From contig OZ010793.1 of the NCBI GenBank assembly GCA_963932465.1, forward strand, positions 257,259,525 to 257,323,524: a DNA stretch of 64,000 bases, given 5' to 3'. Every line of letters begins with the position of its first letter. Position 1 is the first letter of the stretch. The notes below the pieces were generated by a model. It was not told where the DNA came from. It searched no databases and saw only the letters and a program-made list of their open reading frames with translations. Both the position numbers and the translations under genes were made by a program. Positions 1 to 10,850 of this stretch are shown piece after piece. This DNA is from Maratus speciosus (taxonomy: Eukaryota; Arthropoda; Arachnida; Araneae; Salticidae).

Positions 1-1465
1 CGACATCTGCGGGATTTAGTATTACATTGTATAAACTAGCAATATCTTGCAGTTTGAGAAAATATCCTGCAGATGTCGCTGTGATCTGTATATTTCAGCA
101 GCATCATTGCACAGTTAAGGGATACAATATTTTAGCACTTTTTAAAGTATTACAGGGATAGCCAATTTCCACACTATATATACAGCGCCTAGAAGATACA
201 GTGTAGAAAACGGCTACAAAATAGTGCTAAAAAATTGAATCCCATAAATGTACAACGATGCTGAATAACAAGATGTCGATAGTAGCGCCATCGTAGTGAT
301 TTAAAAACGATAGTCATTCTAAAAGAGACTCTTTAACCTATTTCACGTCATTCCTTAACTAAATTAGCTTATAACAGAACAAAATATCTTATATTTATAG
401 TTTCCGATATTTAACATTCTATAATTTTTGAAAACTCAGTGTTTATATTGAAAAGAGTTACGAGATGGCGCTCGTATCAGCATATTGCCGCTGAGCATTG
501 TTGGAGATTTATGGGATACAAGTTTTTAGCACTTTTTAAAGCATTATAGGAATAGCCGTTTTCCACACTGTATCTTCTAGGCGCTGTACTATAGCTCCGT
601 TATAGGCCTAGATTATATGTTGTAGAAATCGACTATCCCAGCAATACTTAAAAAAGCGCGGAAATAGTGAATCCCTTAAATGTACAACGATGTTAAATTC
701 CAAACAGTCATTTACAGCGACATCTGCAGGATATTTTTTAAAGAAGAAAGAGACACGTGTAATGCACCGCTATAGCGTCTAGAATACATACTGTGGAATT
801 TTGCTATCCAAGCAGCCCTAAAAAGTTGTATCCCTTAAATGTGCACTGACGCTGAAATCCAGGGAGCTGATTGCAGCGACATCTGTGATAAACTTTCAAA
901 GTAAACATCGTATTATTACAGCGGGCTTGACGCCAAGCACACAGGACAGATGTATGTTAATAAAATGTAAAAAAAAAAACGCTACAGCGTCTAGACCAAA
1001 TTATAGCGCCTAGAATATATAGTGTGGAAATTTGCTATCCCTGTAATACTTAAAAAAGTGGTAAAATATTGTATCCTTAAATGTGCAACGATGCTGCTGA
1101 AATATACAAATCGCAGCGACATCTGCAGGATATTTTCTATAACTGAAAGATATTGCTAGTCTATACAATGTAATACGAAAATCCCGCAGATTTCGCTGCG
1201 ATCGATACTTGGAATTTTAGCTGTATCGTCGATCATTTACGGGATACAAATTTTTAGCGTTGTTTAATAAAATATTTCCACACTAGTTATTCTAGACGCT
1301 GTTACCAAATCGTCATGAAGTTTTAGGAAATATCCTGCAGATATCGCTGTGATCGACTCATTGGATTTCAGCATCATTTGAAATTTAAGAGATCCAATAT
1401 ATTAGCACTTTTTAAAGTATTACTGGGATAGCCGATTTCCACACTATATATTCTAGGCGCTGTAG
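1..1465. repeat. Cluster of about eight copies of one repeat in both orientations
   Basis: A module of roughly 120-150 bp recurs. Forward copies read GGGATACAA, TTTTAGCACTTTTTAAAG, a GGGATAGCC core, then TTCTAGGCGCTGTA (about 72-195, 505-595, 1175-1300, 1325-1465). Reverse-complement copies lie at about 185-300, 610-735, 758-900 and 985-1135. Several forward/reverse pairs abut, so the block can fold into long hairpins. The distal end carries GACATCTGCAGGATATTTT or its complement. The cluster runs off the left edge of the window. I see no reading frame in it. The family is not recognised; a foldback or MITE family inserted repeatedly into itself is likely. Confidence 0.75.
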
Positions 1466-1925
1466 CACCGCGGTAGCCTGTCTTTTTCGTTTACCACGGA
1501 GTAGATATAGATTAAGTCATTTGTAGCTGTTCCAAAAATGTGGCCAACAACATATAAGGCCAGTTCATAACGTCACACGGAGTTGATTATCTGTACACGG
1601 CAATGGACACAAAAAAAAATCGGCTCGCAGCTTTGTACTAATCATCGTGTAAAGATGATCCAACTCTGAGATTAACGAAAAAGACAGGCTACCGCGGTGG
1701 GTCCGATTCTTCTTTTTTTAAAGACCGCTGGAGTCACGTGATGCTCGAATGCACCAAAGAAGGTGCGTGAAAAGAGCATCACGTGACTCCAGCGGTTTGT
1801 AATAAAAGAAGAATCGGATCCACCGCGGTAGCCTATCTTTTTCGTTAGCCTCGATCCAACTGCGTGTGACTTTTAAACATCATGAACTGGCCTATTATGT
1901 CATTGGTCGCACTAACACCCTCCCT
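1466..1925. repeat. Compound foldback (nested inverted repeats)
   Basis: CACCGCGGTAGCCTG at 1466 has its inverted partner ending near 1699. A second, longer inverted repeat pairs about 1655-1746 with 1774-1862. Its 27-base loop (1747-1773) contains the small hairpin GCACC/GGTGC. The outer flanks (about 1545-1580 and 1865-1905) are also inverted relatives, sharing GAACTGGCC. The structure is probably a foldback transposon with a further inversion. The open frame at 1866-2093 is not convincing as a gene. Confidence 0.7.
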
Positions 1926-2151
1926 CCTGCGTCCACCGTATATAGCGGCATCTTGTACTGGAGACTGCTAAATGGGCTGCTATCGGTCAAAATCAAGAGA
2001 GAAAAGGGCAGAAGAGAGGGAAATAACTCGTTTTTTTTGGTAACTAGTTTTTCACACGGGAAGATTGACATGTCTGTTCCTCTCCGTTCATAACTCCATG
2101 GTGGTGAAATACGCCAAAGCATCCTAAATATCTGAGAAACTCTTGACTCGC

Positions 2152-2279
2152 GTCACGAAAACATCACACAAAGCAGGCAAAGCAAAGAAACAAAATCATT
2201 CATCGGCTCGTGAATATGAACGAACCAATGAATGATTTTTCTTCTTTGTTTTGCCTGCTTTGTGTGACGTTTTTCTGAC
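2152..2279. repeat. Hairpin with arms of about 52 bp
   Basis: The left arm is 2152-2203 and the right arm 2228-2279, separated by a 24-base loop. The arms share CACAAAGCAGGCAAA or its complement with few mismatches. It could be a short foldback MITE or the core of a larger one. No target duplication was found. Confidence 0.7.
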
Positions 2280-2673
2280 ACGTGTCAAGGCTTTATCCAA
2301 TATTTAAAGGGCGTTGAATAGGCCGGGATCAAGATAGATATTTCGCTATTAGCGGGATGGGATTGATCAATCAGACGTCTGCATTTTTCCGAACTTTTTG
2401 ATGTTTGCAGTAAACACCGAAAAGCCTGCAAGGATAAAGGCTACTGATTGGTCAATGTAATTTTACTAACAGAGAAAAATTTATCTGGATCTCGGACATT
2501 AACTTTGGTTGGTTAAAACAATTTTGAATAAAATCAAATCAGGAAGCCAATGTTTGTTAACTTTTCTGGTTAGTTTAATTGAAATCTTCCTCGTCTGTTA
2601 CTGAAAACTGAGTTACCGTACTTTGGACAAAAAATTGAATATGAGTACACGACTTGTGCATATGTCACCACTC
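2280..2673. other. Unassigned AT-rich stretch
   Basis: No gene, clear repeat or structured element was seen here. Confidence 0.5.
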
Positions 2674-2877
2674 TAACAGAGTGTTGCCAGATGGGCTACT
2701 TTTTTTTTTAACTTAGATACTATATTGGCACCACTTTTTTGAAATTGTAAAATGTGCCTTATTTAATGACATATTAATTAAGGCGAAAACAATGGGAATT
2801 TAACCGTTTATAATAAGTGCTGGCAATTAAGAAATCTGAATTTAAAAAAAAGTAGCCCACTGGCAACACTGCTGTAA
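2674..2877. mobile_element. Short TIR element (MITE)
   Basis: The left end contains GTGTTGCCAGATGGGCTAC followed by a T-run. The right end is the inverted relative, with GTAGCCCACTGGCAACAC after an A-run. The terminal repeats are about 38 bp and the whole element is about 204 bp with no coding capacity. The superfamily is not determined. Confidence 0.65.
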
Positions 2878-2961
2878 CATATAAATGTTCTGTGTTATGA
2901 CCATGATTCTAAGTGCAGTTGGTTAAATTTGAGTATATGGGCATTAGAGAAAGCAATAGTG

Positions 2962-3095
2962 GCCCACTGTGGCTGAGTGGATAAGACACAATGCCGCTAA
3001 TCGCTTGAGAGCGTAGGTGGAAGCAGATTCGAATCCCGCCGTGATCCGCATGTGATATGATGTATGTGTTCAATAAATCAAACAAACAAACAAGC
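2962..3095 (+). mobile_element. tRNA-derived SINE with target duplication
   Basis: An exact 11-bp duplication, AAGCAATAGTG, flanks the element at 2951-2961 and 3096-3106. The head has a Pol III box A-like TGGCTGAGTGGATAAG and a box B-like GATTCGAATCC. The tail is A-rich with CAAA repeats. Length of about 134 bp, internal promoter, tail and duplication are all diagnostic of a SINE moved by a LINE machinery. The head resembles a class II (Ser/Leu) tRNA but does not fold as a full tRNA. Confidence 0.82.
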
Positions 3096-3106
3096 AAGCA
3101 ATAGTG

Positions 3107-4230
3107 AAAGGTACAGTTGACATGGAAACAACGACTTCTTTAATTCGTATAGAAAATTAATGAATAGTAGTAAATGACTCAAGTTTAAAATGTAGGCAAA
3201 TGGTCTGGAAATATCAATGGCTCCCATCTAGTATTTCACAAAATTAATTTAATAGATTCACATGATGTATAACTTGATGCAACTCTTAACTAATGAAAAT
3301 TCTGCAACAAGACTTATGTAGGTAGATCTTTTGAATGAATAATTCAGAATTCTGAGAACAAAACGAAGTTCTTAAGGCTCTTCCTCACACCCCCCCTCAA
3401 AAAAGGAAATACGATAGAAAGATATAAGAATTTGGATAGCTTCAATATGTCTGTGATCTTTTGTCAGAGTTCAGAAAAAGAGTCTGGGCATAAAAAAAAA
3501 ACAAATTTAACGAACGATAAGACTATAGATTTCAGGCAATTTTTAACCGAAAAATATTTAATTCTAATGTATATGCGGCTTTAATAATAGACTATTAAAG
3601 ATAATCAATTTAGGGGAAATTTTATAGTAAATTAATATCCTCACATTTATGCAAATAGGTATGGATAAACAGACTTGAGTAAAATTACATATTTATTCTT
3701 TCTTCTCTATAACACGATCTAAATGAAGATGAAGTTATATGTACAGTTTATATCTTTAAATTTTTAGATTTTTTTATCAAAAATGTTCCTTTATTATGTC
3801 TAGAATTGCTAGATTTACAGATCTTCGATTCTTTAGATGCCTGCGGGTTTTCATTCTCGGATTAACCGTAGGTATTTGTAAAGGTAAATTTATTTTGCAA
3901 AACCGTCAGCAAAAAAAGTTAGAAAAAACAATTAACTGACAGACTAACTGTAAATATATATTTTATTTGGACTCTGTTTTTTACTAAATTTTCATCTTTC
4001 GTAGAAACTTTTAAGGAGATATAAATTGAGAAAGACTGACACTTTGAAAGAAGAAATTGACTTTCCTTACTTTTAAATTATTAATCACTATAAAAAATGA
4101 ATGATAGGTAAACAAAATGTATAATATTGTGTTTGCTCCCTGTTTATAAAGGCTATAGAAGGACTAATTTTAATTTGAGCTAGTAGAATTATTTCAGTTA
4201 TATATCATTTGTTTTAAAAAAAGAACTGAT
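3107..4230. other. Unassigned AT-rich stretch
   Basis: Low-complexity AT-rich sequence with short A and T runs. No gene or defined repeat was seen. Confidence 0.5.
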
Positions 4231-5163
4231 ATCTACTAAAAAACAACTTTTCAAAAGTAAAAAAAAAGCCAAGCAAAAAAAAAAAAAAAGAAAGAAAAGA
4301 AAAGAAAAAAGGTGAAAGTTGTGGCTAAAAAATAGTGTGATATCAAATTTCCAAGCTTATATTGCGGTACTTATTTAACATTTTTTGATAAAAATTTACC
4401 ATATGTAAGTCGAGTACCTAAGTATGCGTTGATAGAAAGCCTTTTCTCCTTTACTAAATACATCATAACGCGTTTCTGAAAATTAATTTTTTTAAAATTA
4501 TGCATGATGGGCTTGGCGGCCATCTTTCCATATTTTACACAAATTTCTAAGCACTCAAGCTCGTAACATATTTGCATTATTAAGAATTTCGAACTTATAG
4601 TTTTAGATACAGACAGATAAATTAAGAAAGTTTTTTTATTTTGAAAAAACAAATTGATTTTTACTGCTTTAACTAATTAATTAACCCCCCTCCGAAAAAA
4701 GAGAATCATAAGATGAAACCTGAAGTTACTTCAGCTTTATTTTTAGACACAAATTTTTAGGCACTCATTTTCATAAATTAAAAGAATAAAATGTTTGCTT
4801 TAGTAACAATTTCGAACTTCCAATCTTAACAATGAACTTGTGTGCTTAGAAATTTGTGTAAAATATGGAAAGATGGCCGCCAAGCCCATCATGCATAATT
4901 TAAAAAAAATTAATTTTCAGAAACGCGTTATGATGTATTTAGTAAAGGAGAAAAGGCTTTCTATCAACGCATACTTAGGTACTCGACTTACATATGGTAA
5001 ATTTTTATCAAAAAATGTTAAATAAGTACCGCAATATAAGCTTGGAAATTTGATATCACACTATTTTTTAGCCACAACTTTCACCTTTTTTCTTTTCTTT
5101 TCTTTCTTTTTTTTTTTTTGCTTGGCTTTTTTTTTACTTTTGAAAAGTTGTTTTTTAGTAGAT
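4231..5163. repeat. Long inverted repeat with arms of about 325 bp
   Basis: Left arm about 4231-4560 and right arm about 4837-5163 are near-identical inverted copies. They begin ATCTACTAAAAAACAAC and end in its complement. The spacer is about 276 bp. The purine-rich tract after the outer end (AAAGAAAAGAAAAG) is mirrored on the other side. Both arms encode the same short open frame (minus 4371-4652, plus 4840-5025), which is a consequence of the inversion rather than evidence for a gene. It is probably a foldback element or a recent inverted duplication. Confidence 0.85.
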
Positions 5164-5183
5164 TTTATTTACGGTTGAACATC

Positions 5184-5798
5184 TACAGGGTGTCTTGTCT
5201 CAACGGTGTCCAATGGCTAATTCCTTGTGCAGGCTTGTGCAATCTAATAATATTTTAAAATACGTATCATTTTGTAAAGAATTGAGGCTGTTAATTTAGA
5301 ATCATTTTATTTAACAAAAATTCTGTTTTTTCTTTCTTCTTAAATGTTTATTACAAATTGTATATTTTCCATTAATATGCCAGAATGATTAAAGATTACA
5401 AATTTATATAGCAATGTTAATTTTACTCCCAAACATTTTTTATATCTGACGAAATTATATTTCGACTAAATGTGTGAATGACCCCCAATTTGCAGCAAAA
5501 AATATGCTCCAACTTTAAACAGCTATTACTCGGTCAATTTTAATCGTAGAATAACGGGACTTTTTTTGTATTACTTGTCAGTGTAAAAGGAAAATTTCAC
5601 TAAATATAACTTATAGGACCGGGGGACTATATAAAAATTTAAATTGCGTAATTTTTTAAGAAATGTTTTTATTGACCCAAATCGCTTTTAAAATATTTCT
5701 TTACCTGATTTAAAACATTTTTGTAATTGGAACTATATGTCTATGACTAACGGTTTAGGAATTAGCCATTGGACACCGTTGAGACCGGACACCCTGTA
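5184..5798. mobile_element. TIR element with ACAGGGTGTC ends
   Basis: The terminal inverted repeats are about 43 bp: 5184-5226 starts TACAGGGTGTCTTGTCTC, and 5756-5798 is its complement with two or three mismatches. The outermost TA could be a Tc1/mariner-type TA target duplication. The 615-bp element carries no recognisable transposase and looks non-autonomous. Confidence 0.78.
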
Positions 5799-6303
5799 TA
5801 ATGTTGTAGCTTGTAGGTAATCGGGGACGCTCTCCAAACTACTGGTTGAAAAAACTTATTAGAATATTAAATACAACACAATTAGCATGCAAATTGTTGC
5901 AACATATTTCAAAGTATGGTTCAACTGCTACAGCTGGTGACGCATGAACAGCTATCTCATAGACAGGGACAGGCATGATCGTTAGTATTATTTATTTTTT
6001 TAATCCTAACGCTAGAGGGATTATAAAGCATGATATGAATCACTGGATACTAGATAACTCTTAGACGAAAAAAAATTTTTTTTTCGTTCCAAAAACTTAC
6101 TAAAATAGCCGGAAAGTTAGACAGAAAGTTCAACTTCCAGTGAAATTTTAATCACAACAGTCTATTTTGAACTTCGATGCAAATGATGAAACTTTGAACA
6201 TGAGAGGTTTAACTGTTCACTGAATAGTGATATTGATACGCACCATGCTCCAATCTTGCTTCACTCCATTTGTTATCTCCTGAACTCCCTCTGATGTGAC
6301 CTG
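5799..6303. other. Unassigned AT-rich stretch
   Basis: No coding region, hairpin or repeat boundary was recognised. Confidence 0.5.
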
Positions 6304-6590
6304 CGAAATTTATAGCCGAAAGTAAAGATTTCTTTATTTTCCTTTTATATTTTAAAAGAAAAGATAATTTAAATAAATATTGTTTCTCAGTATATGCTGA
6401 AAATAATTTGTTGGAATATAAAAGTATGCCTTAGATAATGTGACTTACGAAATTTATAGCCCAAAGTGAAGATTTGCTTATTTACATTTTATATTTTTAA
6501 AAGAAAAGATAATTTAAATAAGTTTTGTTTCTCAGTATATGCTAAATGTAATTATTTGTTGCAATATAAATGTATGCATTAGATAATTTT
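6304..6590. repeat. Two-copy tandem duplication, period about 145 bp
   Basis: CGAAATTTATAGCC starts unit one at about 6304 and unit two at about 6450. Both continue through AAAAGAAAAGATAATTTAAA and TTTCTCAGTATATGCT. The units diverge modestly, so the duplication is local and not very recent. Confidence 0.75.
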
Positions 6591-6642
6591 TATTGTCAAG
6601 AGGTTGTTTTTGTAATTTTGACAGTTCTACAATTGTTGTATA

Positions 6643-6690
6643 TACAGGGTGTCCCCTCTTATCGTTGTTTAATATAGCCAATTCTTAACC
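6643..6690. repeat. Orphan terminal repeat of the ACAGGGTGTC type
   Basis: TATACAGGGTGTCCC followed by a diverged copy of the subterminal sequence of the 5184-5798 element (compare ATAGCCAATTCTTAAC with ATGGCTAATTCC). No matching right end was found nearby, so this is one end of a truncated relative. Confidence 0.4.
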
Positions 6691-6807
6691 CCGTAACTGC
6701 CAAAAAAGGGCAAAATTGCAATGTTGTTTTTCCAGTATTTTTTTTTAAATGCTAAAAAATATTTTTTTTTCCAACATGATATAAAAAACTCAATAACAGA
6801 TATAAAA

Positions 6808-7328
6808 ACAGGGTGTCTACAAATTAGTTGGACAAAAAGAAGGATTTATTGAATGGAATTGACAGGAAAAAAATTAAAGTACATATTGTTGTAAGCTAGA
6901 AAAATTAGTTCAAGTTTACCATTAACACAAATGTTCGATGTGACTTCCCTTCGTGACTCTGCAAATGTCCCATCGGTAAATCATTTCTTGCCACAGATTT
7001 GTCAGCATGTTTCCGTCTATCAAATTAATTGCAGTGCAGATTCTTGATTTTAGTTCAAGAATGGATGCAGGAAGTGGCGGCTCGTACGCTAGATCCTTTA
7101 CAAAACCCCATACACCGAAATCAAGCGGTGAAAGATTTTCTGATCGTGGTGGCCATTGAATAACACCCCCGCTCGCTAAGCGCTAGTGTCAGTTATAACA
7201 CCTAACGCCATCTATTAATAAACTTTGGTAATATTACTACTAGTCTGACTTTCAACTAGTTAATTTCATTTAATATTTCGGAAGTTCTTAACTTACGAAA
7301 TTGACCAACTAATTTGTAGATACCGTGT
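6808..7328. mobile_element. Internally deleted Tc1/mariner-like DNA transposon
   Basis: Left end ACAGGGTGTCTACAAATTAG and right end (complement) ACACGGTATCTACAAATTAG form terminal inverted repeats of about 26 bp. The 521-bp element retains only the 3' part of a minus-strand transposase gene (6922-7164), so most of the coding region has been deleted. Confidence 0.75.
6922..7164 (-). pseudogene. Transposase C-terminal fragment (Tc1/mariner-IS630 type)
   Basis: An 80-codon minus-strand frame with no internal stop ends at the stop codon 6922-6924. It reads QWPPRS, then SPLDFGVWGFVKD, then EPPLPASILELKSRI, and finishes IYRWDICRVTKGSHIEHL. This succession is typical of the C-terminal third of arthropod Tc1/mariner-like transposases: the last catalytic aspartate lies in the PLDF context, followed by the helical tail with R-x-D-x-C-R. 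The N-terminal DNA-binding domain and the first two acidic residues are missing because the element is deleted to 521 bp. It lies inside matching terminal repeats, so it is a relic of that element and not a host gene. The superfamily is fairly sure; the exact family (DD34E or related) is inferred. Confidence 0.75.
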
Positions 7329-7388
7329 ATAACCCTTGAGAGTATTAATCATTACTCGAAGTTTTAAAACTGCATTATATCTCTAGAA

Positions 7389-8647
7389 CAGTGGTTCCCA
7401 ACGTGGGGCGTACGCCCCACAGGGGGGCAATATGACTTTTCAAGGGGGCAATTTCAGATTTCTTATTAAGAAATTTTCTATCATTTTTTCTTCTTTTTTT
7501 TTTCTAACGAAAGTAGTGTCGTAGTCTAAAAATAGAAATAATAGATGAAGAAAATTTATAATAACTGAATGAAAATTAATTTTTGAAACCGCTCCATTTA
7601 AAAGTTCAAAATACACTGACACCGGAATAATTATGTGAATTTATTATTTAAATAGTTTGACGCCTTTTATATATTAAAAAATCATTTTAATTTTTCTGGT
7701 TTTAATATTATTATAGTAAACTACACATCTTTTTTTCACTATTTATTTATTTTTTTAAACTGTACGTCCATTCATAGTGCAATATGCCACCAGAAAGAAC
7801 TTTTACATGTGAAATTTTGTATGGTATATCTAAAATTGACAATTTACACATGTTCAATCTAAAAAATGTTTTGAATTATCTAAAAGAGGTACTACTTTTA
7901 TGAAATTAATATAAATCCCCGTGTGCATCACGGTAGGAAATGGGTAGAAAGTAAACTTCTTATGGCTCTTCTGCAGGCTGTATACAAAATATATAAAAAT
8001 GCCTCATGACATATGGATTTTAAAATTTAAAATCAGAGAAAACATGGTGGCCAAATAATAATAATGCGAATAAGATGCCCGCTATCAAAGAAGTTATGCC
8101 ATGAGGGGAAAGAAAAATAGTTACTTAAAATGGATAAAAGCGCGAATCCGAATATGTTACTTTTGAATTACGTTATCCATACAGTCTCGGTGATAAACAA
8201 ATATCACTTACTCTTAATGAAGTACTAAAATCCATTATGAAATGCATCAATTCTATCAGATGTAATACAAAATGTGAGAGAGATTTCAAGAAATTTTACG
8301 AAGATAAAAATGTGAACTATTTATCACTTTAAAATTTGAGGTAAGATCAGATGCCAAAAAACAACAAATATGGTTAAAAACAAAACAATAACAATGCGAG
8401 CATCCATGGTCTCATTGCATTCATAGAGTTATGTTAAAAGCATGCTTGTAATTTAAAAAATATATGATTTTGATAAATTAAAGAACGTGAAATCACTTAT
8501 AAGAGTTAATGCTAATTTCAGATCCTTCCTGGAAAATAGAAGTTTATTTTAAGTAATAAGATTTATATGATGAAGAAGGTAGGGGGGACATCATGATTTT
8601 AGAGATGCTTTGGTGGGGCGCGGCCAAAAAAAGGTTGGGAACCACTG
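7389..8647. mobile_element. hAT element with perfect 8-bp target duplication
   Basis: The ends are CAGTGGTTCCCAACGTGGGG at the left and the inverted CAGTGGTTCCCAACCTTTTT at the right. CTCTAGAA occurs immediately outside both (7381-7388 and 8648-8655). An 8-bp duplication plus CAGTGGTT termini identifies the hAT superfamily, Charlie-like. The 1259-bp interior has no intact transposase. Short coding-like patches exist but I could not identify them. It is either a non-autonomous element or a very decayed autonomous one. Confidence 0.9.
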
Positions 8648-8764
8648 CTCTAGAATTATATGAAACCTGCAGCTTACTAGAAAACATCCTCAAGTGTCAG
8701 TCCTGGAATTTGACGAAAGTGGTATCGTTTGAAAGCTCTTGTCACGAGTATCAAGAAAAGTATA

Positions 8765-9492
8765 CCCAGACAGCATGAACATTAGCAGCAAGTTTGATTT
8801 TTTCTGATATTATCTTGCCGTGACAAATTTGAAGTGAGAAATTCGCAGCATATCTCCCGCAAGTTATACCATCACCTACTTGCATGAGTAGTTTGGACGG
8901 CAAGACTGTCTTTAATTCACGAAAGTGACGAAAGCAAAAAATTCCTCTGTTGAGAGAATAGGCAATCAGCAGATACGGAGAAACTGCAGAAATTTCATTT
9001 GGTTGGCACCGCTTTTTTTAAACGCTAATCAAATACCAAAAAAAGTACAAATATTACCCGAACTTGTTTATGGTGGTAAAACGATGCATGCGCCTTAACG
9101 GTCACGGTGCGTATGCGTATGCATCAATAGACAATAGTGCGTATGCAAAGGGGTCCATCAATAGACTATGGACCTCTTTGGAGGGGTTAAACTTATAGTG
9201 TAACAGTTTTAAACAGTTAATGTGGCATGTAAAGGTTACTACTTTGCAGTAAGTTTACAGTATTTTTGATTACTTGTTTGCTGTTAATTTGCAATAAATT
9301 TGATACAGCATGAATTTAACTTGCACGACAAGTTAGCTGCAAGTTCAAAGTGCGGTGACTTTGGCGTTTGCGTTATCTTGTTGCAGACGGGTTATGAACT
9401 TTCAGTCTTGTCTTGCTGAGCTTGCTGCAACTTTGCAGGTTTTCAAAGCAAGACTTCTGCACATTTTCTGCAAGCTAAAAATGCTATATGGG
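8765..9492. mobile_element. TIR element inserted into the left TIR of copy 1
   Basis: Starts CCCAGACAGCATGAAC and ends with the complement of CCCATATAGCATTTTT; TA flanks both sides (8763-8764, 9493-9494). Removing it restores alignment of the host left TIR with the uninterrupted right TIR, which carries GTATAGGAAC at the site. It is 728 bp with no coding capacity. A TA-targeting MITE is inferred. Confidence 0.6.
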
Positions 9493-9839
9493 TAGGAACT
9501 GTTCTCCAGAGTTCTATATTTCATGAGGTATGGGCCCTTTTCTGTTTTAGAAGAAGAGAAATAAAGAAGGGAAAAAGAGCATGAGACTCCTCCTCAAGCT
9601 ATTGAAGTCATGAATTTTGTCTTATAATTAATCATGTTAGTGGGATTCGTGATGGTGCTTCATGGAACTATGGTAATGAGAATGCTACCCTGGTACTGGA
9701 CCGATGACGCGGCCAAACAGATGAAAATTAAAGCATAGAAAAACTAGGCTCTGCTATACAGTCAGTCTTTCTTCCATCTGAATCGAGAAAATACCTTCAG
9801 ATTTTCCAAGACTACATGTACTTGGTAAAGAAAATAGGC

Positions 9840-10130
9840 GAATATTCCAAAATCCATCGGAGTATTTGCTGTGATGTTAACACTATTATTATAAGAAGGC
9901 ATACTAGAAATACATCGTTTGGCCTGTAACCAGTTATCTTCACCTACTTTCAATGCACTGCCTGAGTATGCTTTAGAAAAGGCTTTAGTACGAAACATGG
10001 ATCCAGTCTTCCCATCAGTAAAACATGTATGCTTCACTCTTACTAAAAAACAACCTGAGCTGACTGTCAAACAATAATGCCCTTCATTGTTTGTGCCTGG
10101 TGTTGAAAAAACTTGCGTTTTTAACGCTTT
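9840..10130 (+). pseudogene. Pogo-like transposase relic (C-terminal part)
   Basis: Conceptual reading on the plus strand gives EYSKIHRSICCDVN, then phrases around MDPVFPS, then PFIVCAWC, with several stops and frame shifts. Each phrase has a counterpart in the same order in the second copy of the family at 24832-25404: EYSKSHQSVCGDID, MDPVFLS, QFIVCTWC. The N-terminal half and all three catalytic acidic residues are absent or unrecognisable here. The relic ends in the cysteine-rich tail of the family. It is non-functional. The minus-strand open frame over the same stretch (9762-10070) is a shadow. Confidence 0.65.
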
Positions 10131-10432
10131 ATGCAGAAAATCGCTATCATGGTTAATCCTGAGATAAAAGTCGTGATGCCCTCAATAGCTTTTGAAGGAA
10201 TCTCTCGCTGTTTTACTCTTCTTTATTTCCTTTTTTTCGAAACAGAAAAGAGTCCAAATTATTAGATTCGGGAGTATAGTTCCTATACATTTCTTGATCC
10301 TCGTGACAAGAACTTTCGAACGATACCACTCTCGTCAAATTCCAGGACAGCCACTTGAGTAGTTTCCCTAGTTAGTGAACGGTTATATCAGTTCACAACG
10401 GTTAGGAGGTTAACTTGCTTGTTTTAGAGACA

Positions 10433-10559
10433 TGCTTCCAATTTCAAAAACACTTTAAATACTGTCGTCTTCGTCATCGTTGAAGTCATTTTCGTCCTGA
10501 CGATTATTTTTGTAAAAGTTACAAAAGTAAATTCTCATTGTGTCCTATAAGTTATGTTT

Positions 10560-10605
<46 letters not shown>

Positions 10606-10850
10606 GTATATATCCATGCTCTGAGGAGTAAAACAAACAAAATCCTAATTTACTTCCAATTTCCAAAATTCTTTCAACGTTTGTTCTTCGTCATCGTGGA
10701 AGATATTTTCGCCTAGACAATTGTTTTAGTAAAAGTTACGAAACGTAAATTTTCGTACTGCTGCTGTGTCCTATAAGTTACATCTAGAAAAAAAATATAG
10801 ATATATATCCGTGTCCAGAGAAGTAAAACAAACAAAATACTGTTTTCTTG
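10433..10850. repeat. Two-copy tandem duplication, period about 218 bp
   Basis: Unit one (about 10433-10650) and unit two (about 10651-10850) share CTTCGTCATCGT, TAAAAGTTAC, TGTCCTATAAGTTA and GTAAAACAAACAAAAT. Unit one contains an expanded TA run that unit two lacks. Confidence 0.75.
10562..10604. repeat. (TA)n microsatellite
   Basis: About 43 bp of nearly pure TA dinucleotides, followed by ACGTATATATCC, inside the first unit of the tandem duplication. Confidence 0.9.

Larger units (their letters stand above)
8671..10377 (+). mobile_element. Degraded long-TIR pogo-like transposon (copy 1)
   Basis: The right terminus reads, inwards on the minus strand, CACTAACTAGGGAAACTACT. The left terminus at 8671 is a diverged match. 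The terminal repeats share GTCCTGGAATTTGACGA, GTGGTATCGTT and CACGAG-ATCAAGAAA. They extend for at least 250 bp once a 728-bp insertion in the left one (8765-9492) is removed. A stop-ridden transposase relic lies at 9840-10130. The same terminal architecture occurs at 23223-25706, so the two are related family members. Confidence 0.75.

Noticed and set aside
2967..3050. Functional tRNA gene
   Set aside because: The segment is the head of a SINE with target duplications and an A-rich tail.
4371..5025. Two matching peptides that look like a conserved gene pair
   Set aside because: They are the two arms of one inverted repeat, so identity is structural and not selective.
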